A stretch of 64,000 bases of DNA from assembly GCA_034766995.1 (NCBI GenBank), contig CM068319.1, forward strand, positions 25,527,459-25,591,458, given 5' to 3'. Shown one piece after another: positions 15,487 to 28,496 of the stretch; the stretch's first letter is position 1, and each line of letters starts with the position of its first letter. Position numbers and translations under genes: made by a program. The notes under the pieces were generated by a model that searched no databases, was not told where the DNA came from, and saw nothing but the letters and a program-made list of their open reading frames with translations. Origin of the DNA: Acanthacorydalis orientalis. Lineage: Eukaryota > Arthropoda > Insecta > Megaloptera > Corydalidae.

Positions 15487-15979
15487 ATTTATGAGAAATG
15501 TATATGAAATAAGTAGCCCAGTCAAATGAAACGACCGCTTTCTACTAGGAAGGTCATTAATTCTAATATAGCTCAAGGTCGATTCTCCTGACTGAAGATT
15601 TTTATAACTTATTTTTTCTATTTTATAACTTTTAAAATAAAATTTTAAGCAACTACACTCCCTTGAAAAAAATGTTTCTATTTTAAACACAAACTTTCTG
15701 CGAATATTAAAAACAAATAAGTCTACAAAAATAAATTATATATTAATGGTGCATTTTTTAAAACAATGAAAATATAATACTGAAAGAAAATAAAACATTC
15801 AATTTTACTGATAAATATACTATTAAGTATTTTTTTATTACATTCATAACCAACATACAGTTATCACCAAATGTTATAAAATTAAATAAGTAATTGCCAA
15901 CTTAAAACACAATATATAAATCATACATAAAACATAAAAAAATAAAACAAATTTCTAATTAGTAGGAATAAGAATTTCG

Positions 15980-16019
<40 letters not shown>

Positions 16020-16475
16020 CATATAAATTCATTACTAAGTATATTGAATCAAAATAGTAATTAAATAACGAAAAAGAATTTAAGAAAGCAATGCATGCAA
16101 ATGATATCAATTGGGGAAACTTCCTACCTCCTCTTCACATTATACATATCTATCAGCTGTGGTAGAAAATATACGGTCAAGAAGCGTTAAAGAAAGCGTA
16201 CATTATAAGTGAGCTACTTTCCAAGATCAAAGAAACAAACAGTTTTAAGAAGTAGTCACAACAGAAAACAGTGTCATAGTACTATCAAGCATTACCGACG
16301 ATTACGGTTACTGAAGTTCGTAAATTTGAAACTAAAAGTGGACATAATTGTATTTTGAATATATTGAACTGTGAAAAATGTAATAAGATTACAAACTGTA
16401 ATATAATGATATTATGATAATGTATAATTATTCAGTATTAATTTCTGTAAAATACCTATTAAAGTATTAATAATT
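14730..16475. other. Noncoding DNA, including probable upstream region of the CBM14 gene
   Basis: Mostly AT-rich DNA with (TA)n at about 15026-15087, 15412-15482 and 15980-16013. The segment 16120-16330 is less AT-biased and lies just before the signal-peptide exon, so the promoter and 5' UTR of that gene are probably here; no convincing TATA or initiator can be singled out. Confidence 0.4.
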
Positions 16476-16515
16476 ATGAATTTTTTGTGGTTATATGTGT
16501 TGTGCGTTGTTAGTG
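16476..16515 (+). CDS. Exon 1 of CBM14 protein: signal peptide
   Basis: ATG opens MNFLWLYVLCVVS, a compact hydrophobic secretion signal, and the exon stops at AGT-G followed by the good donor GTGAGT at 16516. The phase-1 end fits the next exon exactly: G plus TG restores a Val codon and the join continues VFTSIKG. The exon is assigned by this phase match, by the hydrophobic core and by the need for a secretion signal on a chitin-binding protein; the intron is 6.6 kb, so transcript data would be needed to confirm it. Confidence 0.7.
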
Positions 16516-16925
16516 GTGAGTAGAATAATTTTCCGCTATTTTTTAATCAAATCATTCACAAAATTCATCAAATCAGTTTAACTAATTTAAATTCATCTGA
16601 TTTTAATGAATATAATTACGAATCTATTAATCTGAATAAACAGAATATAAATAATAAATTGTGACAAAACCGGCTACTAACAAATTATATTTGTATTATT
16701 ACTGAGATTATTAACAGTGTTTCACTTATAATAATGAAACAAACAAATCAAAATTACTTAGTTTTATATTACTCAGATATACTTTTTATTAGTATTTTTT
16801 AAAACCTCTTCATTAATACTACCAGTGAATTTAAAATGAAAAAACTACAACACATTTTTATTTACAAACCAAAACTAATAATTTATTTTCAATAGATTAA
16901 AAAAACTGTTCTTAATTTTTACATA

Positions 16926-17002
<77 letters not shown>

Positions 17003-17264
17003 AATTGTGTGCTTACTAAAGATTTGATTTAATCACAATTTTCTTTGCCAGAGAATAAAAAAACTCTTTTATATAAGAAGGTTACTCTTGTATATTGCAA
17101 TATTTTTTTCTATTATTTACAGAATTATTATAAATAGTATCAAAAACATTTAGATAAAATAACCATTGTTTTGAAAATGATTGTATTTGTGAATTATGTT
17201 CGTACGTCCAAAGTCGTATTTTATTTATATTCAGTTCTATTTAAACTGTAAATTAAAATACAAC

Positions 17265-17306
<42 letters not shown>

Positions 17307-17959
17307 CAGTTCTGCAATATTTGAATCAATAATAAACGTAAATAAAACTTGATAATTAATAAACAAATCAAAAATCAATTATCGTTGTTCAAGATTTTAA
17401 ATGAATAAATTGATAGATTATAAAATCAATACTTATTTTGAGTATAAAGGTGAAAGCTCTGAAAAACTAAGTCTTCATTAAAAATCAATTATAAAATCGT
17501 TTAAAATTTATACGAAAGTTTTAAATACATCACTAATAATAAAAATAAAAATCGATTTAAAAAGTAATTTATATAAAAAAACAATAATACTTGTGATACA
17601 TTTTCATGTCAAAACGATTCGTGGGCATAGTATGTAGTTAAAAATTGAATATTTACCTAATATTCAATTCTTATTCAATGAAAATTGAATAAAAAATTAT
17701 TTTAAAAACACTAAACGACTTTTATGAAGTATTACTTTAAAAATCGATTTGATAGATCTATTTTTATTTTAAAATACCTTACATTAATGAGCTAAATGAA
17801 TACAACACTCATATTTTTTTTTCTTATTTCAACAAGTTGATTTCCTTTTCAAACATGTCTATAAATTTCGGCTGAACAAACTAATCTGTACCATATTCAT
17901 TATTTAAACATGTTTTCTATCCACTTTAAGTGTCAAAATATTGAAATAATACTATTTTT

Positions 17960-18642
<683 letters not shown>

Positions 18643-19089
18643 TAACGTTTCATTAAAGAAATATTAAATATATAACGTCCCCTTTCTCAGAAAAAAATAT
18701 TTTTTTTGCATTGAAAAATAATGCTCCACACAATACACAAAACATTAAATAAATTTAATTTAAATATACCAAATACCCTCCTTTCTTTCAAGTATAATAA
18801 AACATATAACACAATATACAATTTATTTTGCATCTTGTCTATACATAAAAGTACAACACGCATTGTGTGTGTGTGTATATATATATATATATGCTTTAAT
18901 AAACCGAATTATTAAGAATTTTTAGTGAGATTAGAAAAAGTGTAAAATAAATATTTAATGTGAAAACAAAAACAGGTACGGATCAAGCACTTCAGCACAG
19001 CATAATACTCATGCATATAAATTAAGCCGAAACACAGCATGTCTGACACGTGCTATAATACCTCTTGTATTTAACACAAGTATGTATGA

Positions 19090-19163
<74 letters not shown>

Positions 19164-19477
19164 CTGTATTCTAAATCTCTATTTGAATTTAGCTACAGAT
19201 GAGTATAAACACGATCATTCATAATATCCAAGAAAAACGTTACTGCATGCAATGTCACATGATTATACATAGGTGTATTCGTGTACATTTAATAATATTT
19301 CATATATATTAAACGAATACAACTCTTCATTTGTTTAATTAGTACTATTTGCTCTCATTTGAAATCAATAATTACATTTAATTATAATCTCTACAAAGGT
19401 GTTATGTATTATCATTCAAAAATGATTTTATCTAGTTAATGTGTTATTTCGATTGTGTTATAAGTGCTTCAAATAAA

Positions 19478-19536
<59 letters not shown>

Positions 19537-20682
19537 AATAATAAAATAAAACATATCATGATTCAAATAAGAATCACTCTTATAGTGATTTAAAATGCTA
19601 AATGTTGATTATATCTTACAATATATCTATTAGAAAATATTAATTTATATACGTAAAAAAAATTACTTCATCAGAAATAAAACAAAATATTTTTTTCTTG
19701 AGTAGTCTTATTACGAAAGTTTTTTCTAATACCAATTCATTCTAATATTTGAGAATACCGTCCATTTTGTACGATTAACTGCTAAATTTATTAATTTATT
19801 TTAATTTTACTATTTGATAATATAAGGAATCGCAATATTATCGTATTTTATTATAAAAAAATATTAAAATTGTCCTTGAATCAAATAATTTTAAATTCAG
19901 AAATATATTTCCTTTCCTTTTTAGACCTGAATTATGTCAATAAAGAATTGATTAAAAAAAATTACTTTACCTTTAGAAAAAGCTTAAATTGTCAGGTTTT
20001 AATCGTTTTAAAATAATCACACTTGTCGTTCACATTTCCAATTACAGTTAACAGACGAAACGTAGGATATGCACAATCTTGTTCTAATTAAATTTACCTT
20101 ATGTTTGCATAAAATCACCCCTACGTATCCTTTTACTATTAAATAAACTTGTCTTCGGTAAATGCGATTTCTGTACCTGACAGTACATTATTTTTTTACA
20201 CAGAGAATAATTAGTTTACACAAGTTCGAGATTAACGTTTGAGAATAAACATAACAAAGAATGATTATTGTAGATAATGTATTATATGATAATATACATT
20301 CGATATACTATTCAAAGTTAATTCGATAATTGTAAATTATAATACGCTTTCAATGCACTATAACTAAAATTCGAAGTATTTTAAGAAATTTTCTTTTTCT
20401 TCATTTGCATACTTTTATTTTATACAACTACAGTCAATTGGTTGCATCTAATAAATCAAATTTTCTCTCAATTTAGAGAATAGATAGATAGATAAAAAAA
20501 TTAATAGTTTTTAATGAACTTTCTTTTATTTTTTATATTACAATAACTTCCTGTATCAAATAATATACTAATTAATATTTCCTTTTAATCTAACGTCAAT
20601 AAAGATTAAAATTTATAAACTTTAAATTTACATTATTTTAATTATGTATTTAAAAAACAAAGTCTAATCATGTTTCATATAT

Positions 20683-21130
20683 ACAGAAGGTCCTAAAAAT
20701 ATATACACACTTTAATAGAGATTATCTATGGACTTTCTTCATTGTTGAATCGAATTACGGCAGAAATGTGTAGTATGATGGTCTCTTAAAAGATGTTAAT
20801 CACACGAATGCAAGTCACCATGCGCCTGGCAGGGCCGTCAAACAAAATGACAGACGTATGACTGTCGTTCGAGCAACGCAATACCATTTTAGAGTGATAT
20901 TCTAAATTTGAGAATGTGTGTGAGGTACAACAATGGGGAATGAGTTTGCAACAGAAACTCCAACATGCCTGACTAGCCAACATTGCTCGTGCAATAGTAC
21001 GCCAAAATAAGAAAAGCTGTACGCTATTGATGACCACTTTAGGCATCTGTCGTGATGATTATAGAAGTCAAACATGACTCAGTGCCCCGTCTCTTGATGC
21101 CTGTACAGTTTTAGTAAAAAAAGCTTTTAC
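20683..21130 (+). pseudogene. Decayed transposase-like fragment (DUF4817-type helix-turn-helix)
   Basis: Plus-strand reading with frame changes gives segments such as LAGPSNKMTDV, LSFEQRNTILE, YSKFENVCEVQ and LANIARAIVRQN. From memory these match the FEQR..W..KFENVCEVQRQW pattern of a DNA-binding domain common in transposable elements of ants and other insects. Stops and shifts interrupt it. The region is clearly richer in GC than the intron around it, fitting an insertion. Ends are not defined; a candidate left end is GAAGGTCCTAAAAATATATA near 20686. The minus-strand frame over the same bases is a shadow. Confidence 0.5.
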
Positions 21131-21179
21131 GCAGATATGTTGTACATTGAAGTGTGTATACATTTTTGGGTCTCTCTCT

Positions 21180-21223
<44 letters not shown>

Positions 21224-21450
21224 CATGAACAAAAAAATTCCAATAAAAACAAAACATTTCAAATAAACATGAACATTTCAACACAAAGTATCAAGGTCGT
21301 TAAATATGAAAACATACTTAATACAATGACACAATATTATTAATAATATCCGACATAAAAGAATACACGTTAATTATTAATATGTCATCTACTTTCTCCA
21401 TAAAATACATTGAGGCTATCGATACTCAGGAAGTTCGAGGAAGTGTAAAC

Positions 21451-21491
21451 ATGTACATCCTTTACTTATCATACAAATGTACATCCTTTAC
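21451..21491. repeat. 15-bp direct repeat
   Basis: ATGTACATCCTTTAC occurs at 21451-21465 and again at 21477-21491, 26 bp apart. Function unknown; it may be a small tandem slip or paired protein sites. Confidence 0.7.
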
Positions 21492-22133
21492 CACAAACTG
21501 GTTGAAATCACTTGATACACAACATTATTTAGATCAAAATTTATCAAAATAATTGTAATGCACTTTTTAACAGAATTTAATAAAGAAACAATTTATATAA
21601 ATACGTGCATATCCATTTGGTGAATTCTTAAAATTTAAACAAAAATAACAACAATTTTGCAAATATCGAGGTAGTAAATGATACAATCACAGTATAGTAT
21701 CATGCTATAATTACGATATTAAATATTTTACTTCGTAATATAAATAATTTAATGTGTATAAATGATAATACCGTAAATAATAATCTTACATAATCATATA
21801 TACAATATTATCAACTGATAAAGTAAAATAATGTTTGTTTTTACTTAAAAAAAAATAAGTAAATTATTACCTATATAATCATAAGTGAACAAATAAACGC
21901 AGCCTTATTAAAATGAAAGCCTGTTTAACTGAAATAATTGCATCAAATAAATATTAATCACGTATTAATGATCAGTACATTTGCGTACATATTTTCGCAA
22001 ATTAAAATTAATTTGAAAATAAGACGACCAGTTTCGAAACAGTACAGAAAATAAAAATTCAATTTATTTGTTGGCCAAATAATGATACAATAGTAGAAAG
22101 TATTCGTCCATGATACTGATTTACATGTATATA

Positions 22134-22174
<41 letters not shown>

Positions 22175-23159
22175 GATTTTTTAAAAATTTCTTACAAATA
22201 TCATTCATTTGCAAAATAATTTACGTGCCTACTTAAAATAAGTTATAATTATTTAATTAAATATACAAAAAAAAATTGTTTCATACTATTTCTAATTTTT
22301 AAGATTGTGTGTTTTATAAACAACATTATTCGAAAAATTATTTATCATTTTAAACATTATACGTACTCAAATTACTATTAACACTTTTATTATATTAAGC
22401 ATTCATTGATATTTTCGTACAAACTGTTATTCGCCTTAAACAAAAAGGACGTGAAATTAACTTAAAGAGCAGGGTTGTTTAATTTATTATAAAAATTATT
22501 ATTTTTAGAAAAATGTCATACAAAGTTTTTATTTGAAACAAATATAATACGAATTTCAATTTAATAAATGCAAAATAAATCGTTCGCTTTTTAAAATACT
22601 ATACCATTACTTATTTTCTGTCTAAATAAAGTTAATTCCTATCAAAGAGTCTTTGACCTTAACTATTGGTCTCGCCAAGGAGACGAGAAAGTGAAACACA
22701 TGTATAAAATGCCTCTCAGAAAAGTATTTATCTTAAACAAATGGGGGTATAAGCATTAAATTAACTTCTAGTTAATAGAAAAAAACAAAAAATATACCTT
22801 CAATCCATGTATTGATCATTATACATTTTAAACATTATTTTTATAATTGTTTTTTAATAATATATAAAAAAATGTTATTTTAATAATTATGAAAAACGGT
22901 AAATTCAATATAATTAATATTTAAACTTAATATTGAAGCTTTCTTTAAAATCTTCACAGAACCACTTCATTCTTGTATCGAAATTAATCATTAATATAGT
23001 CTTCATTTATATAATGTAAATTTACATTTCAAGATATCTATTTGTAAATTTTATATACTTTTGTGAATTTATTTTCAATGTATCTATTTATTTCAGTAAA
23101 AATACTTTTAACTTGTTTCTCTACATATTTCAATACTAATTAATTCATGTACTTTACAG

Positions 23160-24649
23160 TGTTCACATCAATAAAAGGAATAACAGTGACAAATTATGAT
23201 CGACCTGATACAAAGCCAGCTTCGAATTCTGTTTCCAATCAAGAAGAAATTATTAAAATTGATTACATGAAACAAAAACAAAATGATACGAATAAAATTC
23301 AAGAACTGGGGCAAATAATGGAACGACAACGTCGATTAATACCTTATTTAACGTACTACAAAGTTCATAATAATCCGACAGTACAGTACACGACTATAAG
23401 ACAACCGCAGAAGATTAATCAACCGAATTATCAATCTACACATTATAATTATATCCCTGTGCCTTTTATAACGAAAAACATCCGGCCAAATTATCAAATT
23501 TCTAATGTTGTTCCTATTAAATATACACCAATAGATCACAATTATCAAACATACCAGCCGCAACAACCGCAAATAATAAAATATACGCCATTCTCTGAAA
23601 GTAATAAGTTACCGGGTGGATTCAGGCCAATGATAAATAAAATCCCTTATGATGAAGAAGAGAACACCGCTCAGCAACCCGTAAATACTTTACAAAACTT
23701 TATTGTCTATGATAAAAATGTACAGTATAAACAATTAAGAAGGCCAACCACAACTAGTAAAATTCCAGAATATAATGACGCTCTTCCTTTAGAATTTTAT
23801 AGTCATAAATATAATCAGCAAGTGCTAGAAAGACCTACACAATACGAACATTTTTTCAAATCTAACAATAGAGAAAAATATACTCCATTAATAACAAACG
23901 CTATTCCATTAAGGCCCACAATTACAGAGAACCGACAAAAGTATTTACAGCCAGCAACGTCAATAGACGTGACGAAAACAATTATTCACACATATTCACC
24001 TGAAAATATAGACATAACAGACGAACCATATAATTCAATTAATACAGATCAAATACAAGTTCCCGCACCTGTCAATGAAATAAACGAAATCAGACGTCCA
24101 ATAATTCCACAATACAACAATAACCAGAAATTCAAAGAATATTTACCAGAAAAACATATTTATGTAGAACCAACACATTATGAAACCGATACAAATAGTA
24201 ATTCTTTACAAGAAATTCTCAAATCATTGCAAGAAAGCAATACCTTACCACAAACATTTACGACTAATAATATTGATAATAGTATTAAAACATTGGTAAA
24301 TATATTGAATATTTTGAAAGAGAAACAAAGTAAAATTCAACAAGGTAATTTAGTATACAACTCAAGACCTCTCAAAGAAGATGATTCACACGTGCCTATT
24401 AAGGAAAGTGTAATTAAAGTAAACAACGACGTACGAAATAGTCATATTCCTGATAATTACATATATACTCCAAATCACATTAATTCGGATACGACGACAC
24501 AAATATTTCCCGAACCGACGTTAGAAGGAGGAACGCCTGGGAAACCAGGAATAGATTATCCTATATTTTCAGAGATTCCCCAAACAAATTTCAATTGCAA
24601 ATCACAAAGATATAAAGGATTCTTTGGTGATCCTGATACACACTGTCAG
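23160..24649 (+). CDS. Exon 2 of CBM14 protein: long low-complexity region and start of the chitin-binding domain
   Basis: The main exon of a secreted protein of about 644 residues (13 codons + 1 base, 1490 nt, 405 nt). After the signal peptide it encodes about 470 residues rich in Pro, Tyr, Gln, Asn, Thr and Ile with repeated YxPI/YTP-like patches, a composition usual in insect cuticle and matrix proteins. Its last 18 residues (CKSQRYKGFFGDPDTHCQ) contain the first two cysteines of a type-2 chitin-binding (peritrophin-A, CBM14) domain. The exon ends CAG before GTAAGA at 24650 in phase 0. With one CBM14 domain the protein best fits the CPAP1 class (cuticular proteins analogous to peritrophins), which act in the extracellular cuticle. 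The low-complexity part should evolve fast. The member within CPAP1 is not identified. Confidence 0.85.
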
Positions 24650-25400
24650 GTAAGAATTTTATTTACCTTTAGCTACTTTTACATAAAATAATTTACACTA
24701 AACAAATATGACTCAGAACAAAAAATCGTTAACAAATTGTTAAGTTTATTACTTTATTTTGTTATTGGCATTATTTAAGACATTAATCTACTCAAATACG
24801 TTATTCTTCATCAAATAAATCCAAAAAAATCAAACAACTTCAAATATTTTCGAATTATTATATTGGAAATCGATTTAATAAAAGAAATACTGAAATTTGT
24901 ATTATAAGACATATTTTATGCAATTATAAAGGTCTATGCATGGAACAAACATTTAGCAATGTATCTTAACAAAGAAGATAGTAATAAATTATAATCTATA
25001 AACAATATGTACATTTTTATCGTTCGCACTTATCTATACAATTATATTCTAATTAGTAATGTAAGGCCCGATATCAACGATTACTTTCTCCGATAAATAA
25101 CAGAAAAAAAGGCAATACTTAAGTATGCAAAATACATTAAATTGTCTTTTTTCTTTTCTTAATTTCATTCGTTTTCTTTATCTAATTTTGTATGAAAATT
25201 ACCTTTACGCATATGCGTAAAAATACGCACGTTGACAAATGCAAACTTTTTATATTGTTTTTTTGTTATAATCAAAACTATTAAAAAATTATTCACTTGT
25301 TAATTATATGTATGTATATATATATATATATATATATCACATTTATAAATTTTCTTGAATGAACAATTTATATATTTTAATTATTTTCCATTCATTTCAG
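24650..25400 (+). other. Intron 2 of the CBM14 gene
   Basis: GTAAGA donor and CATTTCAG acceptor. AT-rich with one (TA)n run near 25316-25336; nothing else seen. Confidence 0.8.
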
Positions 25401-25805
25401 GTTTGGCATTACTGTGATTTAAATGGTGGTCAAGCATCATTCTTATGTCCAAATGGTACCATTTTCAGCCAAGTTGCTTTGACTTGTGACTGGTGGTATA
25501 ATGTTAAATGCTCAAGTACTCCACAACTTTATGTATTAAATGAACGTCTTTACAAATACATACTGCCATTTACACCTAAATTTCCAGAAGACTACAGTGG
25601 GCCATTGGTTGATAAATATTTAGCAATAAAATTCCAAGAAATGGAAGAAAAAATGAAACAACTAAAGAAAGGGAAAGGAAATAAATCTACTACTCAAAAT
25701 GATACTGAAAATGATGAAATCCAAATGAACTTCAGTGATGACAAAATTCCCGAAACAAAATCATCATATGATGATGAAGAAAACAATGAAAAAACTAAAA
25801 AATAA
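25401..25805 (+). CDS. Exon 3 of CBM14 protein: rest of the chitin-binding domain and charged tail
   Basis: Begins in phase 0 with VWHYCDLNGGQASFLCPNGT and supplies cysteines 3 to 6 of the CBM14 domain (WHYC, SFLC, ALTC, VKC). The six cysteines and the aromatic residues FF, WHY and DWW match the family pattern, so chitin binding through stacked aromatics is likely. After the domain comes a conserved-looking Y-rich linker and then about 60 residues of Lys/Glu/Asp-rich, probably disordered tail ending EENNEKTKK. The stop is at 25803-25805; AATAAA occurs at the stop and again near 25949. An intron inside the domain after cysteine 2 is typical of such genes. Confidence 0.9.
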   Translation, partial: VWHYCDLNGGQASFLCPNGTIFSQVALTCDWWYNVKCSSTPQLYVLNERLYKYILPFTPKFPEDYSGPLVDKYLAIKFQEMEEKMKQLKKGKGNKSTTQNDTENDEIQMNFSDDKIPETKSSYDDEENNEKTKK

Positions 25806-26451
25806 TAAATTATTTTTTCATTCAACTTTGTGCCTGACTTGTTAAAAATATATTGTGATATTATATTTAAATACATATACTAAAATTTTATTATATATAT
25901 TAAATATAATAATTAAAAATAAAATTGTATAGTACATTGTGTATAAACAATAAATAATTTCAATTTCATTTAAATTATAAGTATTGATTTTATTTTGTAA
26001 TTAAATAATCAATACTATTAATTAAACTAAATAACGCATATGAATGCATGTAACACAAATTGTTTAAATTTACATAGAACAATTTCAAAAATTCGATTGA
26101 ACACCATATTTACAACGATGAGTGTTATTTAATTCTGAAACTGAATTTTTATTTTGGTTTTAAAATAATATAAAATGTAGTTTTCAATTAAACTACTATG
26201 AAATTATTTGAATTTATAATAAATTTATAAGTACATAACTAAACACAAACTACAATGTCTACTCATTAATTATATTAATACTTTGTGTTCGTGTGTATTT
26301 GTGTGTGTATATATAAATCCATACACACACACACAAACATAATAAATGTTTATTAATTACCTCATATTAAAAACCAAAGTCAAAAACAGTCAGTAAATAA
26401 AAATTAACTTTTAAATCAAAAACATTATAGAAGATTTTTTGGATAACTTAC
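25806..26451. other. Convergent spacer between the CBM14 gene and the RING/B-box gene
   Basis: AT-rich. Should hold the 3' UTR of the CBM14 gene on the plus strand, and either the intron or the end of the minus-strand RING/B-box gene, whose donor is at 26451. I looked for a further minus-strand exon here; several weak acceptors give only 2-16 codons of AT-rich peptide and none is persuasive. Confidence 0.5.
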
Positions 26452-26532
26452 CTGTTTTGTACGTTGCAGCTGACTTAAAGTCTGTTTCACCTGAGCTACA
26501 AGCATATTGAATTCCGGAAGAGACTCTTGATT
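26452..26532 (-). CDS. Exon 4 (last found) of RING/B-box protein: start of coiled coil
   Basis: A phase-0 exon of 27 codons (NQESLPEFNMLVAQVKQTLS..) bounded by acceptor TTATAG (ends 26533) and donor GTAAGTT (26451 downward). The sequence is amphipathic and Gln/Leu-rich, fitting the coiled coil that follows the B-boxes in TRIM proteins. Reading through the donor would add about 8 codons to a stop. The remaining C-terminal exons are not found in the 650 bp before the CBM14 gene; they may lie farther downstream, which would place that gene in an intron of this one. Confidence 0.7.
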
Positions 26533-26838
26533 CTATAACAATGCACATAAATTAAAAATGATTCCTTATTAAAAAAACTTCATAGATTCAATCATGATGA
26601 ATTGAGTAATTTTAATAATTTTGTTTTTATACCAACAATGATTTTTGACTATTTTTAAAATTATTTTGGTAATATAAACAAAGAACAGTTGTTTTAATCA
26701 AATAAATGAAATGTTTAAAATACATTAAATTACATTTTTTGAATAATACATTTTTCTAACAACACACATAAGCTTTATTATTTAATGTATTATTTATAGT
26801 AATTAGCTATATTTAAATTCAAAGAATGATCATCTTAC

Positions 26839-27131
26839 CTTCACTTTTAATTCTTGAATATTATGATTTTCATGTAATTCTAATACACAATGGCCACAAA
26901 GCATTTCTTGGCATTTTACACAGTAAAACTGAACCTTTTTAGTATGTTTTTCACATATCGGTAATGAAATACTAAATTGGTGGTTCCGAGACTGTTCAAT
27001 ATGCCTAGCTTTATGATGTGAAAAACATGTTGGCTTATGAACGATTCCAAAACATTTAACACAAAAAGCCAATGTACACTCATTACAATACCATTTTACA
27101 GAATCTGAACGACACTCTGCACATAACTCTT
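26839..27131 (-). CDS. Exon 3 of RING/B-box protein: two B-box zinc fingers
   Basis: Joins from exon 2 in phase 1 (G plus AA gives Glu). The first B-box reads LCAECRSDSVKWYCNEC then FCVKC and an HH pair. The second is canonical B-box type 2: PICEKHTKKVQFYCVKCQ, then MLCGHC and HENH, that is CxxH, CxxC, CxxC, HxxH. The exon ends GTGAAG before GTAAGA in phase 0. Two consecutive B-boxes after a RING is the TRIM/RBCC order. The B-boxes should bind zinc and help self-association. TTTTTTTAG at 27132 upward is a good acceptor. Confidence 0.88.
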
Positions 27132-27265
27132 CTAAAAAAAGATTTATATTTAAATGCTTTGCTCTTCAGTGTTTCTCATCCATATTAATAGCATATACAC
27201 ACAAATGCAAACTCGATATAATGAAAAAAAGAGAATAACTTTATCATACATACGTACATATATAT

Positions 27266-27311
<46 letters not shown>

Positions 27312-27928
27312 ATATATCCATAAACGTACATTAATATATACAAAGACATTAAATAATATACAAATCACCACCAATTCTTATACAATAAATTTTATCAAAA
27401 GAAACGATAATCTGAGAAGTAATTATTGTATTATATTATACAAATATATCTATTTTCAACAAAATACTCATTAGTAAACATTTTTAAAAATGTTACATTA
27501 ACAATAAAACACATGCACAAAATGTTAAAGAATAAAAAACAAAATATTTTCAATTAAACAAACAGTGATCATTTCGAAAAAAGAATTTTCACTATCCACA
27601 ATAAAAAAGTCTCCTGATCGGAATATTCAATAATTGATTGCAAATACATATTTAAATGAAGATGTCATTATCTTCAAAGCACTATGATTCAGGAAAAACA
27701 GAAGCCAAAGTACCAAACATTAAAATTGTAAAAAAAAAACACAGTAAACAGATTTTTATAAGATACATATTTAACAATCTATCGAAACAAAAAAGAGCCA
27801 AGAAATTCAGACAAATTGAGTTTATTTTAGAAAAGCGGAACTGTTTTATAATTTGAGTTTAAACTAGAAATATTAACATAAAAATACAAATCGGCACTAC
27901 AAAATCAATAAATTACACATTTAAATAC
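27132..27928 (-). other. Intron 2 of the RING/B-box gene
   Basis: Bounded by donor GTATTT and acceptor TTTTTTTAG on the minus strand. Holds a (TA)n/(TATG)n run at about 27256-27316. A 66-codon Lys-rich plus-strand frame at 27656-27856 has no support. Confidence 0.75.
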
Positions 27929-28291
27929 CTTTACTATTTAATCTTTTTAACATATCTTTATGACTGGTAGTAGCTGGTTGAAAAGCTAAACAATCTTCAT
28001 ATGAAATTTCATTATAATATAACATTCCTACATAATAAAAATTGATAGGAAACATTTTCCTAATATTCATTTTCAATTCTGAATTGACTTTACTGATTCG
28101 ATTACACTGAGAACATGTAACAAAAGTACTTTCTTTGATTTCTTTATAAACACAGACTTCACATACTGAATGACCGCAATGAAGAATTAAAGGTATCCGT
28201 GCGTGCAATTTATCTGATTTATCTTCTTTTGATTTAGATTTGTGTCCATATCGATAGTTTCTTGATTTATTTTCCTGTTTGAATGTATAAC
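27929..28291 (-). CDS. Exon 2 of RING/B-box protein: bulk of the RING finger
   Basis: Begins in phase 1 after TGTATTTAG; the first base pair completes a Ser codon. It encodes a Lys/Ser/Asp-rich insert, then ILHCGHSVCEVCVYKEI and TFVTCSQC, giving RING ligands 3 to 8 (C, H, CxxC, CxxC). Ligands 1 and 2 (CHHC) are in exon 1, so about 45 residues separate the first and second ligand pairs, longer than usual for RING fingers. The following part (NSELKMNIRKMFPINFYYVG) resembles the short link to B-boxes in TRIM-type proteins. Expected role: E3 ubiquitin ligase. The protein has 275 residues visible over four exons without a stop. Confidence 0.85.
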
Positions 28292-28408
28292 CTAAATACA
28301 TAAAATATATTATTAGCTTAACTTCAAATAAATAACAATACACAAATAAATAGTTTACTCGATGTTAAAACTAATAAGGTTATAAAACAATAAATATTAA
28401 CTACTTAC

Positions 28409-28496
28409 TTTGTAGAGAGAAATCGTTATTACAATGATGACAGAAAATCTGTCGAAATTCATTTTTTCCTTTCCTCTGTTTTCGCGCAAAAGCCAT
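28409..28496 (-). CDS. Exon 1 of RING/B-box (TRIM-like) protein
   Basis: ATG at 28496 reads MAFARKQRKGKNEFRQIFCH and then HCNNDFSLQ; the CHHC pair is the first half of the RING. It ends in phase 1 before GTAAGTAG. No in-frame ATG lies closer and the less AT-biased DNA just upstream fits a promoter. The start is preferred because the basic MAFARKQRKGK leader is followed at once by zinc ligands. I do not recognise an established ortholog name. Confidence 0.75.

Noticed and set aside
25694..25876. Minus frame considered as the missing last exon of the RING/B-box gene
   Set aside because: It overlaps the coding tail of the CBM14 gene antisense and reads Ser/Phe/Ile runs opposite its Asp/Glu/Lys tail.
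27656..27856. 66-codon Lys-rich plus frame
   Set aside because: It lies in an intron of the minus-strand RING/B-box gene and has no recognisable domain or conservation signal.
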